Part shown: positions 22,255 through 33,715 of the stretch, one piece after another
Layout: the number at the start of each line of letters is the position of its first letter
How positions within the stretch are numbered: the stretch's first letter is position 1
Source of the DNA: Calonectria ilicicola
Lineage: Eukaryota > Ascomycota > Sordariomycetes > Hypocreales > Nectriaceae
Length of the DNA stretch: 64,000 bases
Reading direction: 5' to 3'
NCBI GenBank assembly: GCA_020809705.1
Contig: CP085825.1
Location: 7,874,001 to 7,938,000, forward strand
The notes under the pieces: model-generated
Told to the model about the DNA's origin: nothing
Seen by the model: only the letters and a program-made list of their open reading frames with translations
Databases searched by the model: none
Position numbers and translations under genes: made by a program

Positions 22255-24096
22255 CTATTTAAGAGCAAACCAGTGCTTAACGTCATCTGGAATCTGCTTT
22301 GACCGATCTTTAAACTCGACTACCGCATGTTGTGGTGTGATTCTATCCATGTTAAACCACTGGCCACGAATAATCTCTTCTAGGCCGCCAGGAATATTCG
22401 TTGCGCGAAATTCATAAACCATGAGCATGAGAGCCATCAGTGTTTTGAGTTCATTTGCAGCAAAGAAGCGCCCTGGGCACGCATGCTTGCCATGACCAAA
22501 TGTCAAATTCGTTTCTGAAGTCATGACGAATTGGTGCTGGTTCTCTTGTCCTGCTTGTTGGCGTTTCCGATACATGCGCCACGGGTCAAATTCGCTTGGT
22601 CGCTTCATGTAATCTTCATCCAAGACGAGTGGATAGTGGTTGCAGAAAATTTTGACACCTTTGGGAACTTTGGTGCCGTCGCTAAACTCCCAGTCCTTGA
22701 CCGTCACTCGTCCCATTTTTACTGCAGCCATAGTGTAAGCAACAATGCTCGGTCCATAAATCAATCTCAAGTAAGAGGTTAAATATAATTGTCGTGAACT
22801 TACAAGCTGACATCACACATAACCGTAAGGATTCGCTAATGAAGCTATCAAGCTTTGCCAAATATGTCAGGGTTTGCTTCGACCATCCCCCTTCCTTGCG
22901 AAAGACTTGAACGATTTCTTCACGCAGCTCATTTTGAACATCGGGCATCAGAGCCAAACAAAGAAATGAGCTGAGAAATGTTGTGCTGCTTGTATGAACC
23001 GCAGCAATATTGATGTGCAGCATTCGGTAGACAAGGCGGTCTGCTCGGCGCTCCGCTGGCGGAGTCACATCCAGGACCCATTGGATTGTATCATCTGGCT
23101 TGATCTTCTGCCACTCACTCATCTTTCCTGCAGCAATGTACCGGTCTTCTTCCGCAATTCGCTTGTTTAAAATCGGTACCAAGTGTTTTCTAGCAATGTC
23201 CTGAGCCTTGTAGATGTCCGTCTTCCACCACATAACAAGTGGCTTGAGGATTTCTGGGTAGTTTCGAATCATATTGGCCCCACCAAACATGATGTTGGTG
23301 TAATCGATGGACAACTCTTGAAATTCAGGATCTCGGGCCAAGTCGGTCCCAAACAATAATCGGTTAGCTGTGCGGGTAATGACGTCGAATGATAGTCGGC
23401 TCATTAAGCGAGGTTTCCAATCTGTGTAGCGGTATGTTAGTAGTCTAATTGAAAACGTCATAGACCACATCACGGTGCAGGAGTGGTGTGGATATCATTT
23501 CTAACCTGGGCAATCTCCAACATAATCAACCAAACTCAGTTTCGCTTCTTCAATGATATCGGGAAGCTTCGGTCCCAGACTTTGAGTCAATGACTTCCGG
23601 ATGGGTAGCTCAAAATGGTATTGATCCCACATCAAACGCTTATGAAGAGTATGTCCGAGTTGCATCAACTTGAAATAGTCAGGGCCAATTTGCTTCCAAA
23701 GTTTCACAAACATTTGGGGAAACAAACCTCGTTATTCGCTGCGAGATTGCTAACGTGACTGTCCGGCGCTCGACGAATTTCTTCAAAGTATTTTGGTGCC
23801 ACAATATAGAGCTTCTCTTTAGGAACATTCAAGAGGTAGTTGACACCATGTTTAGAATAGCGATGCCAACCCACCTCGAGGAGGCTCATCATGTTGGTGA
23901 TGGATGTCGTTGTATCCTCCAAAGCACCCAGTGGGCCGGACTTTGACGAGACTCGAAGTACTGGGGCATCAGGATACTTTTTGCGAGTAAGGAGAACATA
24001 AAATGCAATTATTATACCAGTAAATCCCAAAATCGAGACCACTTTGAATGTAGCCGCCGAAGAAGGGTCCAACACAGAACCTTTGATGAGAGCCAT
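22255..24096 (-). CDS. Cytochrome P450 monooxygenase
   Basis: Leftward, four exons: 24096-23728, 23668-23506, 23421-22824, 22765-22255; 546 residues, frame closed. An N-terminal membrane anchor covers about residues 18-36, the ExxR motif is ESLR (374-377), the PERF-like region is FDPWRMY, and the heme loop is FGHGKHACPGR with Cys473. The I-helix reads AAVHTSSTT (317-325): the usual AGxxT is changed, with His in place of the acidic residue, as in some fungal P450s that act on terpenoid or related substrates. The intron at 22823-22766 has donor GTTATG and makes the ESLR-LIYGPS junction. It shares a 389-bp divergent promoter with the VOC gene. Endoplasmic-reticulum hydroxylase; substrate unknown. 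Confidence 0.9.
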
Positions 24097-24485
24097 TCTC
24101 GCTTTGAGGAGGGGATATTTCTGAGTGGTAAAAGTATTTAGAACTTGTATGAAAAACTTGAACAGGTCGGAAGAATTACAGTATGACTTTAAATAGGTGT
24201 CACGAGCATCCCTTCATTGAGGTTTCGGCCGACACCATCTCAAAGACCAGACACCCCTGTCGGTTTCGGGCCGCTAGTAGAGTCCGAACCTGATTACGTC
24301 ACTACGAGTCGTACACCCAAAGTGTCTTAGCCGAGCCAAGCATCACAACCGGGGCCCGCTACTGCCGGGTAGTTGTCAAGACTTTATAAACATGAAAAGG
24401 CCATACAGTGCTGGTGGATCAGAACACGAATTCATCCTTAAACATTTGACAAATACCTAGAATATTGCAACATTCTCAAGTGAAA
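24097..24485. promoter_or_regulatory. Divergent P450/VOC promoter with TACGA-G-TCGTA palindrome
   Basis: Perfect 11-bp palindrome TACGAGTCGTA at 24303-24313. Beside it is TTACGTCA (24294-24301), a bZIP-type element. Two direct repeats GGTTTCGG(G)CCG lie at 24221-24231 and 24262-24273. The palindrome recurs in the hydrolase/BVMO2 promoter. Confidence 0.55.
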
Positions 24486-25703
24486 ATGGCAGCACAAACA
24501 TCTCACGTTGCCCTTTTCGCTATCACCCAAAACTCTAGCGATATTGACAAATCGCTTGATTATTATAAAGATTTTGGTTTCGTCGAAGATACCGGTTATA
24601 ATGATGTGGGAGGTGAGTCGGGCCCAGCACAATTGCGAAATCCATTCTCAATGACAGGTGTTTTTTCTCAGATGTTCCTGATCAGTACTTTACTGCGAGG
24701 GGCATTAAAAGGTCTAACTGGTTGAAGAGTGTCGCTCTTCGCCTCCCGAGTGACCCTTACATGCACCTCATTCTGAACTCTTGGGACGATCTTGCCCATG
24801 GACCAGCCTGGCCAGCACCATATAATCAACTGGGCTCGCGAGGGTTAACTCTGCTGGTTAAAGATGCAGCTGCAGAGCTGTCTCGTATCAGGACTGAGTT
24901 TCCAGAAATTCGCGTCCTCCACGACCCCATTCAAATCCGCCGCGGTTGGGGATTGACAACTTCGGTTCTTCTCTTAGACCCCGAATCTGTTTTCTTGGAG
25001 ATCATTAGCATCGAAAATGACTCTCCATACGATGTCAAAAATGTCAAGACACCTGCTTTCGATGACAAGCAGTGGCTACACTTTATGCTGAATTGTTCTA
25101 ATTATGACAAGACAGAGCTCTTTTACAAGTCTTTCGGGATGGAACACGATGCCGGAGTGGACTTTCGACCAAACGTTGGCTTTCATCCGCTTACATTCGA
25201 CGGCTTTAATAAGCAAATGAAGGATGCATTTGGCTTTGATATGCACAATAGCCGTAATGTGGCATTTTTGAGGTCAAAGAGCGACGGAATTAGTGGCATG
25301 CACCTCGAGCTCATTGATCATGTCCCCAGTAAGTCCAATTTTCGAATAGGGAAGTGAGACCAGCGCCATACTAACTAAAGTCTTCATTCACGTAGGTTCA
25401 TTAAAGTACCCAGATGATGAGCCTACTTGGTCACAAAAGGGCATTGCACGATGCTGTTTTAGGGTCAAAGATTACGAGTCTTGCTTGCAACATCAAAAGA
25501 ACAGAGGTGCCAAAATCTACATCGAAGACCAACGAGGTATATAGTTTTCCACTTGGACTTTTGATCTATTTGACACGTATTAACGGATTTCAGGTTGCCT
25601 TGAATGGGGTGATACACAATGGTGCTTCACTGGTGACCCAGATGGCAATATTGTCACTCAAGAGCAATGGTTCCCTTGTAGATATTGGGGTGAGAGGGAC
25701 TGA
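24486..25703 (+). CDS. Multi-module VOC (glyoxalase/extradiol-fold) protein
   Basis: Four exons (24486-24612, 24672-25328, 25396-25536, 25594-25703), 344 residues. Repeated beta-alpha-beta-beta-beta modules are visible: SHVALFAITQ...YYKDFGF, then the LTLLVKDAAAEL and VFLEIISIEN strands, then WLHFMLNCSNYDKTELFYKSFGM with MHLELID, and a last module ending DPDGNIV. His at the first strand (SHVAL, WLHFML) and Glu late in a module (FLEII, HLELI) sit where VOC enzymes bind metal. The superfamily includes glyoxalases, extradiol dioxygenases and isomerases. Which reaction occurs cannot be read here, though ring or C-C cleavage would suit the neighbours. Divergent from the P450. Confidence 0.82.
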
Positions 25704-26045
25704 TCATTGAATATTTGTTAATTATCAAATAATAACAACATCCTCATTAAAGTTTGCATCACAAGAGGGAATAAGATATTATATGACTCACTATTGTAAT
25801 TGAAACAGATATCATACCATAGTGGCTTGAAGCACCAAATACGAGATATGAACCTCGGTTCAAACTGTGTGTTGGGCGGCTTTGGACTTGGATATTGGGA
25901 TTCAGATCCCCTCTTTTGGACTTAAATCAAGATTCAAAAATTAATGAATGATTTTTCTTTCTTTTTCTTTCTTTCGTGATGGATGCAGGGTGACTAAAAT
26001 ATCATATTCTCGATTATAACTTCATTCCATGATTCAATCTACTGT
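25704..26045. terminator. Convergent 3' region of VOC and hydrolase
   Basis: No gene. A pyrimidine tract (TTTCTTTCTTTTTCTTTC-like) lies at about 25953-25975. GGGAT-TCAG-ATCCC near 25900 can form a small hairpin. Confidence 0.35.
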
Positions 26046-27484
26046 CTAGTCGCGACCTTTACGAATAAATTCAATTCCGCGCAAAAGATCTGACCGAAAC
26101 TCGTTCACAATTTGCAGCCCTGGTGTCGCCCAGAATGTGTGAGGATAACCTGGATAATTACACAACTTGACAGGAACGCTGAGTTATAAGTGTTAGCCCA
26201 ACTTAATCCAATGACACGATTATTTACTTAATCTCACTCATGAATTTCCAGCTGCTCTTTTAAAAGTAATCCATGATCACGTAGAATATCTGCACCGCAG
26301 GTAACTATGTAGGTAGGTGGCATGTCGGGAAGGTAGGGCGAGAGGAGAATAGAAAACGCTGGGTCTCCAATGGGGGCGCGGGCTGCCTCTAAACATTCAT
26401 GGAAAATATTAGATGATGGAATATTAGAACATGTCAAGTAATAAAAGGCCAAAACATACCCAAGAACATATTGAGAATGCTCAGACTTAGAATCGGGGCG
26501 TCGGCATTCTCTGAATGGGATGCAACATCTCTTCCGATGAGCTTGACCGCATCTTCTTGTTGAATGGTGAAAGGTGCCAACGCAACAACGCCTTGCACGG
26601 AGGATGAGGTGTGTGACAGTTTTGTCGCTACGGATAAGGCTAAATGTGCCCCAGCCGATGTTCCAACGAGAAACAGTTGTGTGGGATTGTGAGCAGCTTG
26701 AGAATTTGACCGTGGAATTGTTTTACGGACCTGGTTTCGAGTCAGATCCGGATCTATTTATTTCATCAGATATCCAGTAAATTCTGTTCTCACCCACTGT
26801 ACTGCATCTATACAATCCTCCAGTTGAGCTGGCCACGGATGCTCCGGAGCTAGCCGGTAGTCAACAGAAACGAATTTCATACCAGTTTTAGTCGCCATAA
26901 ACTTGACTAAATCTAAATTCAAAACATGTGCTCTGATTAGGACCAGTCAAAGTGCTGGCATTTCTTTGGGCGGTAACTCACCGTGCTCCAAATCCAAGTC
27001 TCCAATGTACCATCCACCTCCATCTAGATTTGTCAAATGTAAATTAGTTTCAACTCGCCCTGCCAAACATCTTTGACGACATTTCACATACGGAAACTAG
27101 AAACAAATTGTTATTGTCTGGTAACAAGACTTAGTATTGAAACAAACCTACAATAGTGCCACATCGGTAGTGCCCTTCTCATCAAGCACGCCTCTGGGTT
27201 CATATACCCTGACTTTGATAGCGTGAGTAGAGTCAATAGCTGTCTCATCTAGTTGAATTACAAAGTCAGCATCTGAATTTTGACTTTGATTTGCTGTCTA
27301 AAAATGGCAAACAAAGTATCATACAAACGTTTATATCTGGATTTTCGAGGGCATTATTTTGGGCTCCATTTGTCATCAAAGCGAGAGCATCTCGAACTTC
27401 TTGAACATTACTGCCGCTCATCCGAGGACGATATCCAATAGCCTTTTCAAGGTTTAACCACTCGGGAGCCAAGTGCAGTTCCAT
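26046..27484 (-). CDS. Alpha/beta-hydrolase, HGGG/GDXG (hormone-sensitive-lipase-like) family
   Basis: Leftward, eight exons: 27484-27325, 27272-27152, 27096-27092, 27023-26982, 26930-26794, 26730-26460, 26388-26238, 26178-26046; 339 residues with frame closed. The third exon is only 5 nt. It supplies Phe-Phe and the first base of His in FFHGGGW (oxyanion hole, residues 94-100). The nucleophile motif is GTSAG with Ser180, then VDYRLAPEHPWPAQ upstream of it, Asp279 (GADILRD) and His309 (YPHTFW). This is the complete catalytic set of an esterase or lactonase. Divergent from BVMO2 across 423 bp, so ester or lactone opening after Baeyer-Villiger oxidation is the natural guess. Probably cytosolic; no signal peptide. 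Confidence 0.87.
27092..27096 (-). other. 5-nt microexon of the hydrolase gene
   Basis: TTTCC on the reverse strand, between acceptor TTTCTAG and donor GTATGT. Flanking introns are 27151-27097 (55 nt) and 27091-27024 (68 nt). It moves phase 2 to phase 1 and completes the HGGG motif; skipping it breaks frame. Confidence 0.75.
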
Positions 27485-27907
27485 TTTTACCCAAGGTGAG
27501 AGATGTGGAATGGGTATCGATTGTCCAACGTGCAGCAAAGCCCAGTAATTATAACCAAAATATGCGCTGATTGCGAGCCTATTCTCGGTATAATATGATT
27601 GGCAGAGTCGTTATTTTGTGATACTTGTTTCTACCCCGCATTCCCCTCATGTGAGCTGTTGATTATCGTCAGTGTACGACTCGGACTAGTGGCATTTGGA
27701 ACGAGTCGTCCAATTGCCCCGCACCGGGCATTTCGGCAATTAGTTTAGAAGGCGATCCAGGTAATGAATGCCAGGCATTACAATTGCGAAACATTTTTTG
27801 GTGATTGATATAAGTATGTGTTGGAACAAAAGTTGTTGTAGTTTTATTTTTTACGCATCACAACACACCACTTCAAATCTGTTTCTAATTCCATTCGTAT
27901 TTTCAAA
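27485..27907. promoter_or_regulatory. Divergent hydrolase/BVMO2 promoter with ACGA-S-TCGT sites
   Basis: TACGACTCG at 27675-27683 and ACGAGTCGT at 27701-27709 form an 8-bp-arm inverted pair (ACGACTCG / CGAGTCGT) and repeat the palindrome found at 24303-24313. Good candidate operator for a cluster regulator. Confidence 0.55.
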
Positions 27908-30606
27908 ATGATCAACCACCAAGAACAGGCCTCTGTCACTTTTGGGGCCTCCAACCACGAGGCTAGCAAGGCGAATTTTGATCCTACTCTTCCTCATGGC
28001 CCAAACACAGATGGTATAGACCTACCATACCATACCAACGTACACGGTTACGTCGTACCGGATATTACGTACAAGGATCCCAAGAATCGACAAATTCGGG
28101 TCATCACCATTGGTGCTGGGTTTAGTGGGATTCTTCTAGCATATAGAATCCAAAACGAGATGGAGAATATTGAAGTAAGCAACGGTTTTCGAACAGAGTC
28201 GACGAAAATCTCTCCATTACGCGACCTCATGGTCTATTAACACTAATGTCTTCAAAGCATGTTATTTATGAAAAGAATGGAGATGTCGGTGGTGCCTGGG
28301 TACGTGATCTCCTACATACTAGGTTTACTATAAAATCGCTGACAATTATGCGTAGCTCGAGAACCGTTATCCTAATTGTGCTTGCGACGTCCCATCTCAC
28401 AGCTACGTGTATCCATTCGCACCTAATGTAAGCAGCCGTTCCGTCTCTTATTGATCTTCATGTACAATACTAATTGCACATGTTCTATAGCCAGAGTGGC
28501 CAGAATTCTACTCCAAGAGCGACGCTATTTGGTCTTACCTAGACCGGGTCTGTCGAGTTTTTGACCTTCGCAAATATATGAAATTCAACCATCGTGTATC
28601 TCAAGCCGTATGGGATGATGACGCTGGACTTTGGAGGTTGAAGGTTGAGAAGGTGTACAAAGATGGTAGTATTGAGGAATTTGAGGATTCTTGTGTGAGT
28701 AAAACTCCCAACATCTATTTTTTGCAGAAGATTCATAGCGTCTCCATCCCAGGATGTTCTCCTCCAAGCTTCAGGACTTTTGAACAACCCGATCTTGCCT
28801 AAGATTGAGGGATACCAGATTTTCAAAGGTAGAGTCGTTCATACAGCTCAGTGGCCATCCGACTTTGGCAAGGAACAGTGGAAGAATCGTAAGGTGGTTG
28901 TCGTTGGTGCAGGAGCTAGTGCAGTCCAAACTGTCCCAGGTATGCAACCACATGTTGATGAATTGCACGTTTTTGTGCGAAGCAAAACATGGCTTGCATC
29001 TGCAGGACCAGAAATGCCAGTGGTAAGTCTCTAGAACCTCATAGTCCCTATCCAGTACTATTTTCCTGAAGTATGAAGAACCTTCTAACGCGAATATAGG
29101 ATGATTGTATGCATTCTTCCAACCCCAGATTTGATCGATAATCACCGAATCTAATTTAAATAGGGTCCTCTGAGCAGCGGAAAGAGTTCCGTGAAAATCC
29201 AGAAAAGTTGGTAGAGGAGGCCAGGCGGCACGAAGGCCCTGTAAATCTCATGTGGGCCGCCATGTTCAAGGCTAGTCCTCTGCAAACTGGATCAGTAGCG
29301 GTAAGTTATCTATGGATCGTCGCTTCTCCTTAGCTAACACCGATGGGTTTGTTGAATTTTAGGAAGCGTCTGAGAGAATGAAAGGTTATCTGAATCGCGA
29401 AGACCTTGAAAAGGGCTTCATCCCAAAATTTCCATACGGCTGCCGACGTGTCTCGCCTGTACGTGTCATAATACAAAGGACTGACTCAATTCAACACTTT
29501 GACCGACACTAACATGATAATTCAGGGTATTAATTTCATGAAGGCCGTCACTAAACCTAACGTTCATTGCCATTTTACACCAGTTACAGAAATCAGACCC
29601 AATTCGGTCATTGGACAAGATGGAACTGAGGTAGAGTGTGATACCATTATTTTTGCGACCGGGTTTGATACCAGTGAGTGGAACATGAGGTTTGTCTTTG
29701 AGATAAGTGCTAATCGTTTACCCAGCTTTCCGCCCTCATTATAGGGTTGTCGGAAAGGATGGTATTTCTTTATCCGAGAAATGGGAGCATGTTCCAGAGG
29801 GTTATCTAGGAGTTGGATGTCCTGGGTTCCCCAACTTTCTGTTCTTCTTTGGACCCGCCTGGCCTGTCTTTGCCGGGTCAGTGACCGCATCACTCACTGC
29901 AGTATCTACTCTGGCACTCAAGATGATCCGAAAGATCCAGACAGACGGTATCAAGTCAATGGCACCAAGGCAAGATGTTACGGACGCATTCAATGTCCAC
30001 CAGCAAACAATGTTGCATGGAACAGTTTGGGAAGATAACTGTAGTAGTTGGTGTATGACATCTCGTCGCAGTCCTGCTCACTGTCTATACAGCGCTAATG
30101 TTCACATTTCAGACAAGGACAAGAACGGACGAATTACAGCAATTTGGCCAGGTAGTGGTTTACACTTTCAGGAAGTCGTGTCTGAGCCGCGATGGGAAGA
30201 CTATCATATCGAGTACACAAGCAAGGTGGGTCATTTTATCTTCACGCCTAAAGTTCATATCGCTAATCTCCCCTCACAAAAATAGCATAACATGTGGGAG
30301 TTTCTCGGCAGAGGATTTACCCAACGTGAGCGAGAGCCTGGAAGCGATCCAGTGCCATATTTGAACGTAGATGCAATCGACCCAAAGTGGCTGAGCAGCG
30401 ATGTTCCTTGGCAACCTGCAACGGTTCCCGACAAGGAATCGGCCCGGTTAGCCACAGCCGAAGATGCCCCAGAGCATATCAAGGCAAAGCATGCTGCGAA
30501 GGCTGCTGGTTTGGATGCTACCGGGCCTGACGGGACTCGAAGCGATGTGTTTGCTGGCGCCTCTCTTGTTTCGACGGATGATATCGGGCAACAAGTTAGA
30601 CCATAA
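27908..30606 (+). CDS. Baeyer-Villiger-type flavin monooxygenase 2 (BVMO2)
   Basis: Twelve exons: 27908-28174, 28258-28299, 28356-28427, 28491-28694, 28753-29022, 29100-29106, 29164-29300, 29363-29458, 29526-29689, 29745-30052, 30113-30225, 30286-30606; 666 residues, frame closed. FAD motif GAGFSG (69-74), [21 protein letters not shown], a perfect BVMO fingerprint [12 protein letters not shown] (219-230), NADPH motif GAGASA (247-252) and FATGFD. The sixth exon is 7 nt. The last exon adds a C-terminal tail of about 107 residues that I cannot assign. It is much more intron-split than BVMO1, so the two are not a recent tandem duplication. Likely makes an ester or lactone for the divergent hydrolase. 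Confidence 0.9.
29100..29106 (+). other. 7-nt microexon of BVMO2
   Basis: GATGATT between acceptor ATATAG (branch CTAAC just upstream) and donor GTATGC. Introns are 29023-29099 and 29107-29163. It encodes Asp-Asp plus one base. Skipping it, or reading through, brings an early stop. Confidence 0.68.
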
Positions 30607-31081
30607 AGGCAACTACTTATACGATACTATACTTAGAACAGATAGTTACAATGCAAGGATGCGCTTTATCATGCTTTAATTAATAAAAAGAAATAAGTTG
30701 ACCAAAAATGAGGTGCTACCTCTACAGAGATGCATGATGGTCATCGTGACCAGAATTAATTTGCGACCGTCAGCCGGGATTATCCAGCTCGGTGTGTGTT
30801 GAAGAAATTCAGCCTTTGAAAGTTTATATCCAAAATTGGTTTACACCACCGGAATCATTGTGGCTCTTTGGCTGCAAGGTGGACGGATTTTACGGACTTT
30901 ACACGCGCTAGTGCAGGAACACTAACAACCCTGGACTTGGCCCACACTTTTATTGTCTTGACAGCGGAGGTCGCTATACCGCCAGGTTTTCTGGAGATCA
31001 TCAATTGATGCGACATTTCCAAAGCCTCCTAAAAGTTCAAGAAGATCTTCCCAGCAAAGACTGCTGTCAGATTGTCAAAAT
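30607..31081. promoter_or_regulatory. BVMO2 3' flank and TF2 promoter
   Basis: AT-rich end of BVMO2 with an AATAAA-like signal near 30681, then about 350 bp of TF2 promoter. No ORF of note. Confidence 0.35.
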
Positions 31082-33308
31082 ATGGACAATGCATTTCGAC
31101 TCCCCAAACGAAGACTCCGCCCTCGCGTCTATCGGGTAAGTTGCACGTCATTAACGACTGGATGCTTTCAAGATGCAAAATTTGACTTTATGCCGTGAAG
31201 TCCTGCCAAAGGTGCCGAGTTATGAAAGTGCGATGTGATGAAGAAGGCCCGAGATGTTCGGCATGCTTATCCAGAGGCGTTGAATGCGTACGTGACACGA
31301 GCCCACGGCCCTCTTCCACAAGGTCAGTCTTGGTTATTTTGGACCCTCCTGACCCCTCGCGAGATAGGGGCGCGTTCTAAAATAGGCGCAGTCTTCAACG
31401 GACGACATTTGAGCACCGTCTAAGAGAATTAGAGACGAGTCTTAACATTAAATACCCATCCCCAATAAACGAGCCATCAGCAGCGACAACTACAGCAGCG
31501 TCGAGTGCTGGAGACACAATAGATGCAATGACCACATTCGGGTCACCTGAATTCCAGATTTACAATAGCCCTGCTCAATCTAGCCCGATTGATACAGAAA
31601 CTCCTGTTAACCGTCAGGGCGCTGTGACAGTTTTGAACTTGCCGGAAGGCAAGACGATTCAACTGGAAACACTAACTAATCAACCCAAAAGTGCTAGGCC
31701 AAAAGGCATTTCATTACCACCAAGGGAAGACATACTCGCCCTGGTCAAAATATGGCTGGACGAGATCAACGCTGGCCTCCCTATTTTGCCGGCATCTTTT
31801 CTGGCCTCCTGCGATAGGACAATCAACGAGGAGGACAGATGGAACGAACCCTCATTCTGGTGCTGCTTGAATGCAGTTCTTGCCATGGCCGTACTACGAA
31901 GATCTGGTCCAGATAATTTCAAGGTCGTATCGAGCATCTCTTGGAGCTTTTTCAGGAATGCCTTGGCTGTTTACCCGGATCTCGTCATGAGGAAGCCTGA
32001 CTTGATCGGAATACAAGCGATTCTTTGCATGATTCTCTTTCTAGGGGGCACAGCTGACACTAGAACCATGATGCTGCTCATCTCAACGGCTGTTAGAATG
32101 GTGGAGACTCTTGGTCGACATCTGGATGACCTTGGTGTCTCATCCGAAACGGAACATGGGCGACGTGTCTTTTGGATGGTTTATCTAATGGACTCCATGA
32201 CCCAAACGCACTTTGGATTGACATCTAACTTGCATCAGCAAGTGTTAGATATGGCTCTTCCAAGTGAGAGCCCATCTGACGGACTAGGCTTCGTTTTTCT
32301 TTCCAATGGCAACACGATTAACTTTTTCCGATCGAGGGTGCAAATTTCAATCATAGAATTGGAAGCTGCCGAAATTGAGCGTCAAGTTATGACTAGGTCG
32401 TGTGTGAGTCATATTGAGGCTGCCTTGACCTTGTTGGATAAATTGGACAAAGTTTTTCAAAGCCTCCCCGCTGAACATGCACCTCGATTCAAGTCTCAAC
32501 CATCGATTGATATAGAAGACTTCCCAGTGGTCATTTTGCACTGTAGCTATTATGAATGCGTCAGTACCATTCATCGCATTATCTTATGTTGTACAAATCG
32601 CAGGACCACATCATGCACAGCTTTGCCATCTGATGAGCTACTTACAAGATTGGCAACCGCACCACGGGCCACAATAGGCTTGCTACAACGTGTAAATACG
32701 GTACCGTTTTCAGATCTTTGGTGAGGGTTCATTTCATTCATAAATATCTAGTTTAACGGCTAACAAGAGCCAGGATATTATTGAGATTCCAGCTATGTGC
32801 GGCAATCAGCCTCTTAGAAATGATTCTCAACAATGCCTTTGACGCAGATGCCATCTCAAATTTAAAGCTCATCGAGTCTCTCATAAAGTTCTTGCATAAT
32901 CTGAAGCAACAGGGCTACGTTATCAGTAGCTTCTGGGATATATGCATTGTGCTGGTACGAGTTGGTAAAGTTGCATGTGGTAGAGCACCACAAGCAAGAG
33001 ATGGGCCCTTAGATGGCGATCTGTTTGACACATTAGATATGCATACTTCGCTTGAAGTAAGTAAACCTTCGTTCCTCCTTTATCAATAGGCGGTTCCCTG
33101 ACTTTTGCCCTCACAGGAGTTGTGCGCAATGCTCAAAGCCACTAAGCCTATGCATGTTGCTCAAGGCCTTATAGGCAACGTCCCTGCCTTGACCAAAGCA
33201 GCCTCCTCCATCTTCTCTCATGCTATTCAAGCTCTGAGCAGCAGTAATGGAAGCGTAATATTTGCCCCGGATTCCCTACAACCACCCACCGAGTGGCTAG
33301 TAACATAG
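31082..33308 (+). CDS. Zn2Cys6 transcription factor 2 (TF2)
   Basis: Five exons (31082-31135, 31201-31322, 31386-32720, 32774-33056, 33117-33308), 661 residues. The zinc cluster SCQRCRVMKVRC...CSACLSRGVEC fits CX2CX6CX6CX2CX6C. A basic stretch and a short coiled coil (HRLRELETSL) follow. The middle holds the fungal-specific TF domain (RRVFWMVYLMDSMTQTHFG). The first exon lies apart and encodes a basic RRLRPRVYR leader. Placed between BVMO2 and the MFS carrier, convergent with the carrier. A local activator or repressor is likely; its binding site may be one of the cluster palindromes. Confidence 0.88.
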
Positions 33309-33715
33309 AATGTCCTGTCTTAGACGAAAATTAAATTTAGTGTTCAGATAATTCGTCAAACAAGAGGGTTCACAACCGTTCATTTCAAACTTCTCAAAAA
33401 GTAACGAAGCATAAAATTTTGAGGGTTATCAACCTCCAAACTTGAAAGCAATGCCAGCTTGATAAGTTCCTTCCGGATCTCAGTCTGCCGCTGGTTCAGC
33501 ATCTGCGATACGACGCAAGAGATGGTGGTATTAGAAAAATAGCGTTGGCTTAAATTTTGAACTATGTACTTGATATTTTAGAATCGAAGTTTTTGGGATT
33601 TTCATGCCAACAATGTTAATTGTCAACTTGACAATCAAAAGGGCGATCACGGTAATCCATAGCTTGTCGAAGGGCATATGCTGGGTGAAATGACGGCAGC
33701 TACCTTGTGGATAAT
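33309..33715. terminator. Convergent 3' region of TF2 and MFS carrier
   Basis: No gene seen. AT-rich, with no clear repeat. Confidence 0.3.

Noticed and set aside
27024..27151. Hydrolase lacking its HGGG His (DGGGW)
   Set aside because: The 5-nt microexon restores HGGGW with canonical splice sites.
31195..31380. Short zinc-cluster-only protein
   Set aside because: It is an exon of TF2; the upstream exon and downstream exons join it in frame.
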